From the NCBI GenBank assembly GCA_038501195.1, contig JBBPUQ010000010.1, forward strand, positions 1,629,501-1,693,500: a stretch of DNA of 64,000 nt, read 5' to 3'. This stretch comes from Nemania diffusa (lineage: Eukaryota; Ascomycota; Sordariomycetes; Xylariales; Xylariaceae). Below the pieces are notes generated by a model. It saw only the letters and a program-made list of their open reading frames with translations. It had not been told where the DNA came from and did no database searches. The position numbers and the translations under genes are program-made. Shown in pieces: positions 33,483 to 45,059 of the stretch (positions within the stretch are counted from its first letter, which is position 1; every line of letters begins with the position of its first letter).

Positions 33483-35214
33483 GTGGTTCCGTTCTTGGTA
33501 GTTGTCGCGCAATTCCTCGTTGCATGTCTAAAAGAACAATGCCGAAGAAACAAGTATTTTGAATAAAAGAAAGAGAAGTTCCAAAGACAAGCTAATTACT
33601 CCGTAGATGGCCCCCAAGAAGCCCCTAAATACTGATACTGATTCTGCGGGTGGCACAGCATGCCAATGCAGATCATGACGGCAAGCTTGAAAATAAGGCT
33701 TACAACCCCTGTTTAACTCCTAGCTTGGTCAAGCTCGGCTGCTTGAAAAGAAGACTATGTAAAATAAGTCGTGACATATTACTAGATAGATGAAGCATTA
33801 GAGACTATCTCATTGTTAGAATGAAATAGCAAGCTAGGTACGGGTAGTTGGCGCTACTGCTGCGGCGCGCGTGGTTGCAGTCCTTATCTGTTGCTATAGA
33901 TCCCTCTACGCGACCTGCTCTTCGGTCTCCTGCAGGTCTACGCAGTATCTGCTTATTGGCCATGCCTGAGGGGGACCAGCGCAGCGGGATAACGGGGCCC
34001 AGCGGTCCGCTATGTATGCCGAGATGTTAGGCGCAGGTACATGAGTATAAAAATAGAAAGTTCTTGTTTCTTATATAATTGCCTATGCGGTAATGCGTGG
34101 AAAACCTGTGGCTGTGTGATGGCTTGGATTTGTGGCGAAAGGATTCAGAAGGTCCAAGCTTCCGCCTAATTCGAACTTACCAGACTCGTTCACCACATAC
34201 CTATGTAGGTATTTCACATAATTCCCTTAAGCACAAGCCGGTGTGAACATATATCCCCAATCCTTGTGATAATACATTGATAACGCAAATGTTGTCTTAC
34301 TCTTGAAGCTTTACAGAATCAAGTCAATTTGCAACCCCACCGTTTCAACCATTATCTTTGCTTTCGTCGTCGTTGACGAATTCAATACCTCGACGTAGCA
34401 ACACGCTTCGAGAATTCCATATAGCAGCTTCAGGTGCATGAGTGTCCAATGGTCGCTGTCGCATGTAATTATGGCTTTACTCGCCTTGACAATCTAATCG
34501 TTTTCGGACAGGACGTAGTTTATGTGGCGATAGGGGGATAACGAGAGATAGAGAAAAATAAAACAAGAATGGGCAAACATTAGATAGGTTTTCTATGCCT
34601 TCGTGAGTCGTGACTCCAGGTATCTAGGAAATCTCCGCATAATGATTAAATCCACTGTACGTCGCACCTACCATAGAACGCCGCTAAGCTGTCACTTATC
34701 TAGGTAGGTGGTACCATTGGGTCACGTGGGTCCGTGTGATATTTGCACAGTCCTGCAAGTCCAACCTACATTAGGTATTTAGGCGCATACCTCCCTGTTT
34801 GAGTGCACATTTGCGTACATGTTTGATGATATAGTATTCGATGTTAGGTACCTTTATCAATAATAATTTTTTATTTCAATCAATCTGCTGCCGCGTAGGT
34901 GTGTATATTAGGGAGTGTATTCGCACAGCTGATACAGTATACCTACGCGTCCGACGTATAATATAGGCCCCACTAAATTTTCACTATAATAACGAAACTG
35001 ATCATGTTTGTTTACATCTCATCATGGGATCGGTTTGACCTTTTACACGACGTACAAAGTAGGACTGAAGTTCGCGTTTAGATAGATGCTGGATTGTTGG
35101 AAGCTACTTACTAGTCCGTGCCGTTATTGAGCGACCTTCTCCAATAGCACTCTTATATTACATACTCGCTGCGGCTCTCGACGCCTAGTCTTTCCTGGTC
35201 GTCTCTTCTACGCG
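33483..35214. other. Intergenic between DUF6536 and PD-(D/E)XK-like genes
   Basis: About 1.7 kb, mostly AT-rich, with a conspicuous GC-rich patch at about 33848-34035 (described separately). No gene is supported. Confidence 0.45.
33848..34035. other. GC-rich island of unknown nature
   Basis: A sharply bounded GC-rich stretch of about 190 bases in AT-rich surroundings, edged by TTGGCGC on the left and TAGGCGC on the right. It is open in one plus frame for 60 codons without a recognised product. It could be a short repeat (SINE-like) or a structured RNA fragment; neither is shown by the sequence. Confidence 0.35.
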
Positions 35215-36573
35215 ATGCAGGGCACAAAACAAGGCAAAGATGATGGCATCTTTCGGCATAAAGTTGAAAACGAAAGGCATGAAAAACACACTCAAACTTC
35301 GAAGTTCTCGGGTTCGTCATCAGCGTCATCAGCGTCATCGCGATCGAGCTTTCATCGTTTCCACGTTGCTACTACCGATCCGGAGCACACTACACAATTG
35401 TGGAAGGCTGTCATGTCATACCGCGGTGACACGGAGAGCTCAAGGGGAAAGAGAAGGGAAACCCCATGCGCATCCTCATCAAAGCCAACAACGTCCTCGC
35501 CACTGACACCCAGGCGCCGCCAGCCGTCGACGTCTATAACGGCGTCTTTGGCTGCCGAGTCTGGGGAAATCATAACCGCTAAGGTGACCGATGCCGATTT
35601 CATGGAATCTGTTTTAGAGCCCTACGGGATTGCAATTCAAACCGGGGGCGGAAACAAGGATCTTCGCAAACACTTCGGTATTCTGAGTCTGCCCACTGAC
35701 CTTAAGGACCGTCTAGACGTCTACAAAAAGGCATTCCGAGTTCCACTTAACGTGTGGCTAGATGCCGACATGAAGCGCAGCCGGCGCATTCAACAGGAAT
35801 ACAAATCTTTGACAGTGTACGGATGCAACGAGGCCGAATATTCAACATATGCCTTGCTCGATGTGTTCCTCGACGAACCTCGGCGCCCGTGGCTACCCAT
35901 AGAACAGGGAGACCAGCGCTGGATGCCCATCCGGTTGCTGCGACTTCTTCAGAAGCCAAACAAAATGCAGCCGGAGAACTGGGATGCGCCGCCAGAGCTT
36001 TATGAACCTAGGAAGCGATATGAGTGGGACATTTGCCCGGACTGTGCATATCACGTTTCCCTTCTAGCCTTCCAAACCCGTGTACGCTCTAACATTGAAG
36101 ACTATGTTTCAGTTGTGCAAAGGCGGGCATTCTGCCCGTATTTTACTATTGAATTTAAAAAAGACGAAGATAATATTACTACAGCCCGCTACCAGGTCGC
36201 TGTGGCTTCAGCAATAGCACTATATAATCGCTATTGTTTAAAGAAATCTGCCCTTCAAAAAAGCGGTAAAAGCTGGGATGATAAGCATCAAGGACAAATG
36301 CGTCATTACGGTCTTACTTGTACTGGGGTTAGGTGGAATCTGTGGTGCACTGTGCCGAAAAGCTTCGATAGTTGGACTGGCTGCAACATGTTGAATCTAT
36401 ACTCTGGCGACTGTGATATTTTCGAGGGTGTCCAGCAACTTATAGGGATTGTTAACGACATTCATTACTGGGGACTCGAGGTTCACGGTAAGTCCTGTAA
36501 AGCTGATATTGTGGCGATAGCCCAGTCTGATCCTGATACGGATATGAATGATATTAGGTTGCTAGAGGAGTAA
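35215..36573 (+). CDS. PD-(D/E)XK nuclease-like fungal protein
   Basis: A single exon of 452 residues. The N-terminal 120 residues are Ser/Arg/Thr-rich and probably disordered. From about 125 on, the protein is ordered (DADFMESVLEPYGI, LRKHFGILSLP). Around 280-315 it carries DICPDCAYHVSLLAFQ and PYFTIEFKKDEDN followed by ARYQVAVASAIALYNRY. The arrangement of an acidic residue, a hydrophobic strand with ExK and then a Gln-containing helix is that of PD-(D/E)XK-fold nuclease-like proteins, which occur in many copies in filamentous fungi. The ExK is at about 312-314. Whether it cleaves DNA is not known. No mobile-element boundary is visible around it. The gene is intact, without introns. Confidence 0.65.
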   Translation: MQGTKQGKDDGIFRHKVENERHEKHTQTSKFSGSSSASSASSRSSFHRFHVATTDPEHTTQLWKAVMSYRGDTESSRGKRRETPCASSSKPTTSSPLTPRRRQPSTSITASLAAESGEIITAKVTDADFMESVLEPYGIAIQTGGGNKDLRKHFGILSLPTDLKDRLDVYKKAFRVPLNVWLDADMKRSRRIQQEYKSLTVYGCNEAEYSTYALLDVFLDEPRRPWLPIEQGDQRWMPIRLLRLLQKPNKMQPENWDAPPELYEPRKRYEWDICPDCAYHVSLLAFQTRVRSNIEDYVSVVQRRAFCPYFTIEFKKDEDNITTARYQVAVASAIALYNRYCLKKSALQKSGKSWDDKHQGQMRHYGLTCTGVRWNLWCTVPKSFDSWTGCNMLNLYSGDCDIFEGVQQLIGIVNDIHYWGLEVHGKSCKADIVAIAQSDPDTDMNDIRLLEE

Positions 36574-36821
36574 AGCACACTGAGATAGGTTAACTTGGGC
36601 TCTGTAATATATCATAACAGTTCGTGGTCTCTCTTAGATCTCTCATGACTTATGAATCTTCTTATTTGTCCATACGAATTAGAGGTGTGTTCTCTGCCTA
36701 CCTGCACTATGCGTTTATTAATAAATGTTGAAAAACGCACATTAAAAAGGTATAAATGTATCCCCTGACGAATGACAATGCACCATGCATGGACTTGAAA
36801 AAAATTCAATGGCGAATCTTT
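36574..36821. other. Spacer before tRNA-Lys
   Basis: Short AT-rich 3' flank, including the run of eight A near 36797-36804 that acts as poly-T on the minus strand. Confidence 0.5.
36797..36804 (-). terminator. Pol III terminator of tRNA-Lys
   Basis: Eight consecutive T on the minus strand, about 18 bases after the tRNA 3' end. Confidence 0.75.
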
Positions 36822-36918
36822 CGCCCCAGGCGGGGGTCGAACCCGCAGCCTTCGGATGAAGCTTTACAAGCCTAGGCTGATAAAAGTCCGACGCTCTAAC
36901 CAATTGAGCTACCAGGGC
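36822..36918 (-). tRNA. tRNA-Lys(TTT) with a 23-nt intron
   Basis: A minus-strand cloverleaf: acceptor stem GCCCTGG with CTGGGGC (two G-T pairs), D arm TAGCTCAATTGGTTAGAGC, anticodon stem TCGGA/TCCGA, T arm GCGGG-TTCGACC-CCCGC, discriminator G. The loop CTTTTA is followed by a 23-base insert and then A, placing the intron at the canonical site after position 37. Anticodon TTT reads AAA/AAG. A run of eight T downstream (plus-strand A tract near 36800) is the terminator. Confidence 0.92.
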
Positions 36919-37991
36919 TATGTGACATGTGATTTCCACATCGTCATAAGTTTTAAGATACTCATTCATCGGCGAGAAACTAAATCAATACTGCTAAAAA
37001 TCAACTGCCTCCTAAAAATAGCATAGATAGAATAAATGACAATCTAGGGTGTTCTACGAAATATTTCCTTCTCTTTACTAATTAATATTGAAGCGCCGAC
37101 TGAACTTTCTCATAGTCTAGAGCCCATGAGGAGAGAAGGCGGGGATAGTAGTAGGTAGCGAGGCGAGCAGACGCCGATTATAACACCCCTCATAGGTCTA
37201 GAGGTCTCTAGCAAGCGGGGAGATACTGTTGTAGAAAAGGCGTCTCCCACAAGTCAAGACATGGGAAGTGTGTAAAAAAGGGGTTGGTATTTCAGCGACC
37301 TATCTCGGTTCCGTGTCGGTTACCTACTCTAGTCGAAATCGGACAATTTTGACCGGTTCGGCTCCGACTCATTACTACCTACGGAATGATCCCAACAAGA
37401 ACTAATTAGGGAATAAACTACGATGATCGATTGCCAATAAATGGCCCCGACATTTCAGGTGCAGGTCAGCTCTCTTGTCGTTGCCGTGACCTGGTTACCA
37501 GCTTAAGGGCATCTGGAATTACAAGAAGGTCTCAGGGGTTACTCAGCACTACGATGCAAATATATACGCAAATGGTATAAACATTGAGGGGGCAAACTGT
37601 GGGACGGACACGAGCTGCTGTGAGTCGCCGGGTCAGTGCTGATGGGGTGATGTTAAATACTATCTACAGTAAGATATATATACTGTATCTTAAGTATGTA
37701 AGAGGTATGTAGGTCCTATCTAGGATATAGAGATAGTGACTGTGATTTGTACGCCATGACAACGCATACCTTAGGTAGGTAGCCCACTGTAGCCCAACCC
37801 GGCCTCGGGTACAGCAACAGCGCAAATGCTCCCCTGGGGTTAACGGATATAAGGCTTGGCCCTCCCACGGTATAAACTCGCAGGCAGCGGTAAAATAGAT
37901 CCAACTGCTTCCTTTAGTCATCTTACTCTACCTCCTACCTATCTACCTATATTCCAGCAAATAGCAGCGCTCAGAGAACGCACGTCGCACA
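36919..37991. other. Intergenic between tRNA-Lys and PEBP
   Basis: About 1.1 kb with no supported gene; the last 150 bases include the PEBP promoter. Confidence 0.5.
37846..37853 (+). promoter_or_regulatory. TATA box candidate of the PEBP gene
   Basis: A GATATAAGG sequence about 140 bp before the start codon; position is approximate. Confidence 0.4.
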
Positions 37992-38555
37992 ATGGCCAAA
38001 GAGTCGCCAACCGTGCAGAAGACCCTCGCGGCCGCCAAGACGGCGACGACGCTCCGCTTACACTACCCGGAGGCCACCGTGACCGAGGCGGGCGCCAACC
38101 TCACCATCCCCGTCGCCAAGCCGACGCCGACGCTGTCCATCTCCGCCGCCGTGCTCAAGCCGGCGCCCGAGACCAAGTACATCGTCGTCTCCATCGACCT
38201 GGACGCCCCCTTCCCCTCCTTCGCCGTCCTGGGCCCCATCCTGCACGGCGTGCACAGCGACCTCGTGCCCGGCGCCGCCGACGCCGACGGCTTCGCGCCG
38301 CTCGAGGGCGCCTCCGCGGAGTGGCTGGTGCCCTACATCGGCCCCGGCCCGCCCAAGCCCAGCTCGCCGCACCGCTACGTCTTCATGGCGTTTGAGCAGC
38401 CGGCGGCCCTGGACGGTGCCAAGATCAAGACCCTGCTGGGGCTTGGCGCGGAGGTGAAGCTGACGAGCAGGATGTGGTGGAACGAGGAGAGCTTTGAGCA
38501 GAAGTTGGGGCTTGGAGAGGTCCTGGCCGGGAATTATTTCCTCTCGGGTCCCTGA
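37992..38555 (+). CDS. Phosphatidylethanolamine-binding protein (PEBP/TFS1-like)
   Basis: A single exon of 187 residues. It has the PEBP signature: YIVVSIDLDAPFPSF (the DPDxP-type loop, here DLDAP), LHGVHSDL (GxxxHW region analogue) and PYIGPGPPKPSSPHRYVFMAFEQ, the ligand-pocket PPxGxHRY block. Yeast Tfs1, the prototype in fungi, inhibits carboxypeptidase Y and Ras-GAP Ira2. In other fungi the role is less clear, and whether this protein binds lipid, protease or kinase is not visible. No signal peptide is seen, so it is probably cytosolic. Very GC-rich third positions give a long mirror frame on the opposite strand. It is intact. Confidence 0.9.
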   Translation: MAKESPTVQKTLAAAKTATTLRLHYPEATVTEAGANLTIPVAKPTPTLSISAAVLKPAPETKYIVVSIDLDAPFPSFAVLGPILHGVHSDLVPGAADADGFAPLEGASAEWLVPYIGPGPPKPSSPHRYVFMAFEQPAALDGAKIKTLLGLGAEVKLTSRMWWNEESFEQKLGLGEVLAGNYFLSGP

Positions 38556-39049
38556 AAGCCTGCTGGTGGGAACTTGTTGATAGCGCATTCGCGGGAGCAA
38601 ATGCTTAAGGAGAGCGAGTTACTTAGCACACCGGCTATTCATTTCTTCGTTGTGCAGAGAGCATTGTGTGGGAAGTCTGTAATGTGCATCTCTCATCTAG
38701 TCGAGGATGCGGTTTAATATCGGCACATCGCGAGAGTCATAATATTCGAAGAGAATGAACCAGAGTTTCGGGTCACTTAATGCAAGCTAATTATAAGACG
38801 AGGATAATACTTGAAAACCCATCGACCCAAAACTTTTACCCGCAATATTCCGTTTTCACATGTTGACACCGCAATTTAAAGGGATAGTCTTATACCTTGC
38901 TTCCCTCGAAAATCATCATGACTAGAAGCCGACTTTAGGCTTGGCGACTACTCTAATACATAACCAGCTTGATATCGTGTGGTATAGTATTCAAAGGTTT
39001 GAAAATATGTAACCTATCCTTTTGTCATATCGGCTAGGCCCGAGGAAGT
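38556..39049. other. Intergenic
   Basis: AT-rich; no gene is supported. Confidence 0.5.
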
Positions 39050-40836
39050 GAAGAAGCTACTAGGCCTCTCAGTGCGAAGGGATAAAGCGTACCAGGACTT
39101 AGGGCTTAATATACAACCCGTGCACGCCCGGGGTCCTTGGCTGAACGGCCGATACCCCTTGACATCATCACCAGCAAACCGTAAGTCGTACAGTAGATGG
39201 TTTCGTGGCAGCCATCGCGCGGGTCTAAAGTGAAGCGGATTGAAGAAATACTTGGATCTTCGCGCTAGGGTAAACGTACTACTCTGACAGACGACCTACG
39301 AGATGTTAAGCAATGCTAGATAAGGCTCTTAGCGGGAGATGCAGGGGCGGGGTATCGACTTACACCTCTAGGGACATAATTGCCATCGACAGTCGTGCTG
39401 GGGTTAATGCATGGCATGCCATGCGATGAGGCCGTGTTGAGGAGAATGCGAAGGCCTTCCTTTAGACAAGCAGTGAGGTACGGCAATGGGGTAACAGTGT
39501 CTGAGGTGACGTCTTCGTAAGCTCCGAATGAGCCCCTTATCTCGTTGATGAGTGTACGAAGAGTGTCTTTCTCTTTCATGAGGTGGTACAGGGTGCCATA
39601 GAGCCAAACGGATGGCGGTTCATACTCAGCGACTAGAAGCTGGCCCGCCACCTGCTCGAGGTGACGCATCTCCTTTGGGTTAGACGGAGGCTCGCGATCG
39701 TCCGGAATGATCTGCTCGATGAAGTCGAGGTGCTCGACTGCGACCCTCCGGCGTATCCGCTTCTCTAGCCGGGCACGGCTATCCTTTCGAATGTCCCCCT
39801 GAGGGCGTACGATCGAAGAGAGGATGGACAAGTACTTCAACGGGCTAAGCAAAGGGAAACGCCACGACACTTGCGTTACCACCATTAACGTATTGAATCC
39901 GTATATTAGATCTAGGTAGGGCGGGTTTGCTCCTATTTCTTTGTTCAGCAGATAGGAGTACAAGGCGAGTCAAGCACTTGCTATAGAGACGTACTGTTTT
40001 GCATAGCATTCATCTCGCAGTTATATGCCATTTCCGCAGAGATGTCAACGCATAGCCAATTGAGCCAGGTTGGTAAGCTCACCCCCCGATCGTCTTGGCC
40101 ATCTGATATCATGTGCTGGATGAACAAGTCAATGTATCTGTGAAGAGCTGGTTCCATGGCCCGTAGCGCCCGCCCACTGAATGCCGGGGAGATCTGCTTG
40201 GCGACCTGTCGGTGGCGTACGGGCTCCCATTCCCATATCAAGCCGACGCGCTCTTCACTGCCGTGGTTGTTGATTTGAGTCTTGGGAAAGAGCTCAATGT
40301 TCTGGTGGTGGGCGCCGTAGATATCTACCAGGCCCTTCTCGTCAACCTCCGTGGTTTATCAAAAGTGGTCTAATTAGACCTCCTTACCAGACAGCGCCTG
40401 AGGTCGAGCAAACACCAGTTCGTTTGGAGCTATACGGACCACATTTCCTAACATCGATAGTCAGCGCAAGCCACTCACATAGGATTACATCTCTGCCAGT
40501 ATACCATAGGTGTTCAGCGCATCTTCTATGATCCAAGGCCATCGGCCCGACAACCTAGACAAGTAAGGATGAATGACCTAGAAAGCCTGGCGGCCCTGAC
40601 ACCGTTGACTTAGACTCACCAGCCAAACCCATACCAAATGTCAGAAATGGCGGCAATGGCGGGGCAGGGTATTTCGAGAGTGGGTGAAAGTATAGACGAT
40701 AGATCGATCGTATTGTCAGGGTGACCACGAGCTATGAGGGCGGCGACATTATCAGAACGGGTTCCCAACGTCGAGAACAGATGCTGAAACTTACACTCCC
40801 AAGTAGGAACGGTAGGAACTGTTCTAACTGATTCAT
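39050..40836 (-). pseudogene. Cytochrome P450 pseudogene
   Basis: The minus strand keeps nearly all landmarks of a microsomal P450. From an ATG at 40836 come MNQLEQFLPFLLGS and, after an intron, IYRLYFHPLSKYPAPPLPPF. Then come PWIIEDALNTYG, NVVRIAPNELVFARPQAL, VRHRQVAKQISPAFSGRA and LDFIEQIIPDD. The I-helix region VAGQLLVAEYEPPSVWLYG, the K-helix LTACLKEGLR and, in a last exon from 39283, the heme loop PFSQGPRACTG with its Cys complete the set. Frames do not join at three places: after the FHPLSKYP exon, before VDIYGAHH, and after CEMNAMQ near 39965-39985. The usual sequence after the heme loop degenerates within a few residues. The frame breaks and eroded end argue for a pseudogene; a few might be unusual splicing. 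The nearest relatives appear to be benzoate/isotrichodermin-type fungal P450s of secondary metabolism. Confidence 0.75.
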
Positions 40837-41409
40837 CGTTGCGAAGATTTAGCAGAATGGAAGAAGAGGAAAGGGCAGAGCCCCGCGACTAGTATAGTAT
40901 GAAGCACAAGGACCCCGGAGCCTCACCCCAATCCCTAATACATTGGACTTCTTTGGTGGGACTATTTGTTCCCATAACAATAGTCGACCATAGCCATGCC
41001 TCCGCCGTATCCGAACATAATCAACTGCAGCAGTTACCCAACTGCATATGTCTGCGCATTTGGGGACTAGACGACTGCTCCCATGATAAGGTACTTATTG
41101 TTAGGCGAGCATTCTACTACCTATATTGGAAGACAGCACCAGAGGTACATTTTCATTTCGTAATTGGTCTGACTTTTGTGTATACTATGGTGCGCAAACA
41201 GGGGCGCAAGAATAGACTTAGTCAATCCATAGTTGAGACATTTAGACAATTAGTATTGTCTAACTGGGCATCATTCATACCTATCCTCATGTCCTTCCCT
41301 TGGAGATCTAATCACAGAGCTAGTACCTGTTGATTCCGATGGCGAACGCCTAAGAACAAGGATCGCTAGAGATGTTGCTGGACGGGTCGCCTAATGAATC
41401 CTCCTCGTT
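40837..41409. other. Divergent spacer between P450 and MFS relics
   Basis: About 570 bp. A 144-codon plus-strand frame here has no recognisable product; nothing else is seen. Confidence 0.45.
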
Positions 41410-42765
41410 CTAGTCGAAATTCAAAGGCGGATTCCGAGTGTGGGTGATCCTTGTCGGGCCCGGCATAAATAATGACCTGTCTGCCCTCGAAAATACAATG
41501 GTCTCTATAGCAGCGCCTACCATCTACACAGACCTTAACATTGCCGTTGATTATGTCTGGGTCACCAACGCCTTCTTTCTTGCTAGGGTTTTAGCTCGTC
41601 GCTTATAACATCTTCTGTATGGCCTGACGCGAGAACGATAGTGCGGTAATACGCCTCCTCTTTAGCTGACTTTGTAATGTCTTCAGCCACAAATACGTCA
41701 TTTTTTCCTCTCTCGCTGCCCTTATGCTTGACTCTGGCATTTGCGGTAGTGCCAAGACAAGCGGCCAGCTCATCGCCGATCGGAAAATCCAAGGAGTCGG
41801 TCGGCTCTAGTAGCATCATTATGACTATGAGCATGGCGATTTCTGACCTTGTTCCCTTCCGTGATGATACCCAGTACTCACTCTACTCATTTCTTTTATG
41901 GTGTAGCCGTAGCTCTCAGGCCTTTCATCGGCGGGCCATCGGGTCTTCGACCACCTGGCGCTAGGTTTTCTATCTCAACTTCCCAATCGGCGGCGGCGCT
42001 TTTGTCGTACGCTTCGTCTTTCTTGACGTCAACAAGAGGATAAACCTATCGGCAAAATTGCGGCGGATTGGTGTCTTGGGGAATGGCGTCCTTATAACAG
42101 GCTCCGTCACCACCCTTTATGGCATCGTATACGCAGGAACCCAATATACTTAGTCGTCGTATAATACCCTAGTCCCGTTGATTCTAGGGTTCATCGGCCT
42201 TGGAGTCTTTGTAGCACTGCAGTATGCCCACGTAGCGCCCAAGCTTGCCATGCCAGGCCGGCTCTTTAGCAGCCGTACCTCGTATTTGGTAGCCATTTCT
42301 ACAGTCATCAACTCAGCTCTCCTGTATTGGATGATCTTTTCTTACCAGTCTACTTATGGGCCGTCAAGCGGTACGGGCCGGAAGATAGGGCGTCGTTCTG
42401 CTCTCAACCACACTCCTCGGCATTCATAGTTCGGTCTTGGCCGCCCTTGCGCTGGCGGGTTGGGGACGCCACCGCGTGCTACACATCATAGGGTTTTCGA
42501 TACAAGCAGTAGGCATCGGTTTATACTCACTGTTTTGGGAGGACATATCTGTAGCTGGATTTATTTTGCTTAAAAGTATTGCAGCGCTTAGTAGCAGGTT
42601 TATCTCCAATACGCTACTCCTCGCCTTTCAGACACCCGTAACAGAAGCAGACGAAAGGACTGCAACTGCGGCCTGGTACTTTTTTTGCGCCTTTTTAATC
42701 ATATTTGGGGCGTTGCTATCTCGTCAGCTATCCTTAGCGGCAATTTCAATGCGCTTTTAGCTGCT
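41410..42765 (+). pseudogene. MFS transporter pseudogene (drug:H+ antiporter type)
   Basis: Peptides of one 12-14-helix major facilitator occur in correct order but in shifting frames. LSALENTMVSIAAPTIYTDL is followed by NIAVDYVWVTNAFFLA near 41.5 kb. ICGSAKTSGQLIADRKIQGVGR follows near 41.75 kb, and VAVALRPFIGG and IGGGAFVVRFVFLDVNKR near 41.9-42.0 kb. GNGVLITGSVTTLYGIVYAG gives way to an in-frame stop, then LVPLILGFIGLGVFVALQYA, and the C-terminal helices run from 42.45 to 42.76 kb. Stops and frame changes occur about every 100-200 bases, so no intact protein can be made. The family exports toxic metabolites or drugs. Position next to a P450 relic and an SDR gene suggests a former metabolite cluster. 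Confidence 0.8.
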
Positions 42766-43899
42766 GGGGTCGTGTAGGACCTCTAAGCCCGTGATCAACT
42801 TGCTGGCGACGGCGCCTATCAAGCTTCATAGGCCACATTGTGGCACAGTTCACTCCGGATGTTCAGGTAGGGATCAGCGCCCTTTATAGAAAGTCGTTGC
42901 AGCCGGTGTGATATGTTGCTTCTGCCCTGTTAGCATTTGCCGCACTCTGGTCAAGGATAGAGAAAGAATTGAAAATGCGCAAGACGCTAGAGACTGAGTT
43001 CAGGCCATTGATGACAACAATGTATTTTAGTTAGGGGCGACTTTGTGGCGTGTAGATTGTGGCGTTTGTGGCGTTAGTATATGTTTACGTCAAAAAGTAA
43101 GCCGGGAGGGGATACCGAAAGCTTTTAGTCGAGTCCTATATAATCGACTCATAATATTCAATATTTTCAAGTTTTGTGATGTCTATTTCGTCATATTTAG
43201 GATGAGCTATAGGTTTACATTTATAAGATGATTGATGACCTACCACGATATTAGGTAATGAACTACGTAGTTGCGAGAAGAACGGACAGACGAATTCATT
43301 TTCACTAAGTTACATACATATTATATCTAATTTATTCTAGACTCCAAAAAGTATATATCCATAACATGTATAGCCTTCCGAGGGTTTCGATAACAATAAT
43401 GGTTAATTCGTATCAGAATCCCCTTACTGAATTCATTTCACTGCTACATTAAGGTTAACTACCTAATCAGTCTACCAGTATAGGTAAGACTGTATTCGTA
43501 TACACAGACGGCCAAGGATGCGATGCAGCTTATTTTAGCCCCAGACAATTCAAACTCCAAGTAAGCCGTAGACCTCTCATCTAGGCTGTAAAGGGCTAAG
43601 GGGCCTTTGGTATCATCGAAGACAATTGCTAGTGTTAACCTCTTCCAAGCCTTAGATATAGTAAAGATTAATTAAGCGTAGGCTGGACATGCCTATTTTG
43701 GAGATGCTGGAAGGAAGAGTAGACTAATATTAGGGGTAGTCTGATAATTGGACAGATTCTGCTATTGCGAGGCGTCTTCCACAACTATTGGCCCAAGCTA
43801 TGTAGTCATCATGCCAAAACAGTATAGTTTCGAAAGAAGGTTTCCAAATTTGTGGGATGAAGTGGTGCGGCCTATGGAATGTTATTTTAATTCTTAGTG
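42766..43899. other. Intergenic, AT-rich
   Basis: About 1.1 kb with no supported gene; presumably 3' flanks of the MFS relic and the SDR gene. Confidence 0.5.
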
Positions 43900-45059
43900 C
43901 TATGGAAGATACCGCTGCAAAAATTGGGCCAAGTTGACAACACTATCCTCATACGGAATCCAGCCCTCCCCAGTCGCCGCGACAGCTTTGCTGGCGTCAA
44001 ATCCACCTACACCAATCCTAAGTTTATAGTCAGACAAGTATCCTTGTCCAGGCTGGCCTTGCTGTATGTTGGCCGAAGGCATGCGTTTTCTCAATATATC
44101 GGCAATAGCCTGCCCACCACCGACCCATGAAGAACACACATAACGCTCCCCATCCGACTGTGCCGGATTCAATGCTGCCCACAGTAACATTCGTGCAACG
44201 TCTCGTATATCAACTGTATCGTTATAGATCATCATAGGACCGGGAATTTCCTCCCCTGCTACTACCTTCCAAAAATCACTATTGGAATATGGAATTTCTT
44301 CGGCGGATTTCCAAGGAATTAGTGGTGCTCCAATGAAGTACCTATCTCATATATTAGCATGGCTCGATACATGTAGACGTCGATGTCCTCACGTGGGTTG
44401 AAGTGTCGTCATTCCAAAAGAAGGCTTGTGGTCGTCACGAAATTTCCAAAACAACTTCTCTGCAGCAGTCTTGCTAGCAAGGTAGGCGTGGAATCCTCCC
44501 GCCTTCTCACCATCCCGTTCAAGGATCTTCTCGGACTCGGTGTTCCAGTCCTTCTCAGTATAGTGTCGGTTCTCTAGCGGAGGGTCGAACAAAGCTGCTG
44601 CTGACGACATAAGGACCACACTGTTCATATTATGGCCTGCTTTTAGTGCTGCATTTAGGACTACTGTTGTGCTTTCCGTCGCTATTCGTACTACTTCTGA
44701 AGGAGGAAGTGTGAATATGTCGGCAAGGGGTGAAGCGAGGTGGAAAATCGCCCAGCATCCTAGACGATGTCAATTAGCGTATGTTCTATTAGGACTCGAA
44801 TTGACTTCATACCATCAGCAGCAGCATCGAAAGCACCGGGTTGGCAGATGTCGGAAACTTGTACCACGTCGATGGCGTCTGAACAATAGCCCAGGCCACA
44901 GAGGGCCACCTTCACTTTCTGACCTACTACCGTGTCACGGACAGTACCACGCACTCGATATCCCTTGCGCAATACCAATTCGGCCGTTCGACCAGCCAAG
45001 TATCCGTTCAACCCGGTGATGAGGATGGTATGTTTGGGGTGTTCTCCGTTTGTCGACAT
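43900..45059 (-). CDS. NAD(P)-dependent extended short-chain reductase (DFR/Gre2-like)
   Basis: Three exons on the minus strand, 44813-45059, 44393-44759 and 43900-44341 (introns of 53 and 51 bp, GT-AG, all in phase), encode 351 residues. The N terminus has the extended-SDR nucleotide motif ITGLNGYLAG and the RGTVRD turn. GCWAIFHLASPLADIF follows the first splice, VVLMSSAAALF supplies the active-site Ser strand, and YLASK is the catalytic YxxxK. The second splice joins TTLQPT to YFIGAPLIPW. Relatives reduce aldehydes, ketones or lactones (Gre2, dihydroflavonol-4-reductase, salt-induced carbonyl reductases). It is the only intact gene beside the P450 and MFS relics, so it could be a surviving member of a metabolite pathway; that link is inference. 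Confidence 0.85.

Noticed and set aside
38058..38600. 180-codon minus-strand frame over the PEBP gene
   Set aside because: GC3 shadow; the plus frame contains the PEBP signature.
41583..41834. 83-codon minus-strand frame within the MFS relic
   Set aside because: Plus-strand peptides here match the MFS family in order; the minus frame is a shadow.
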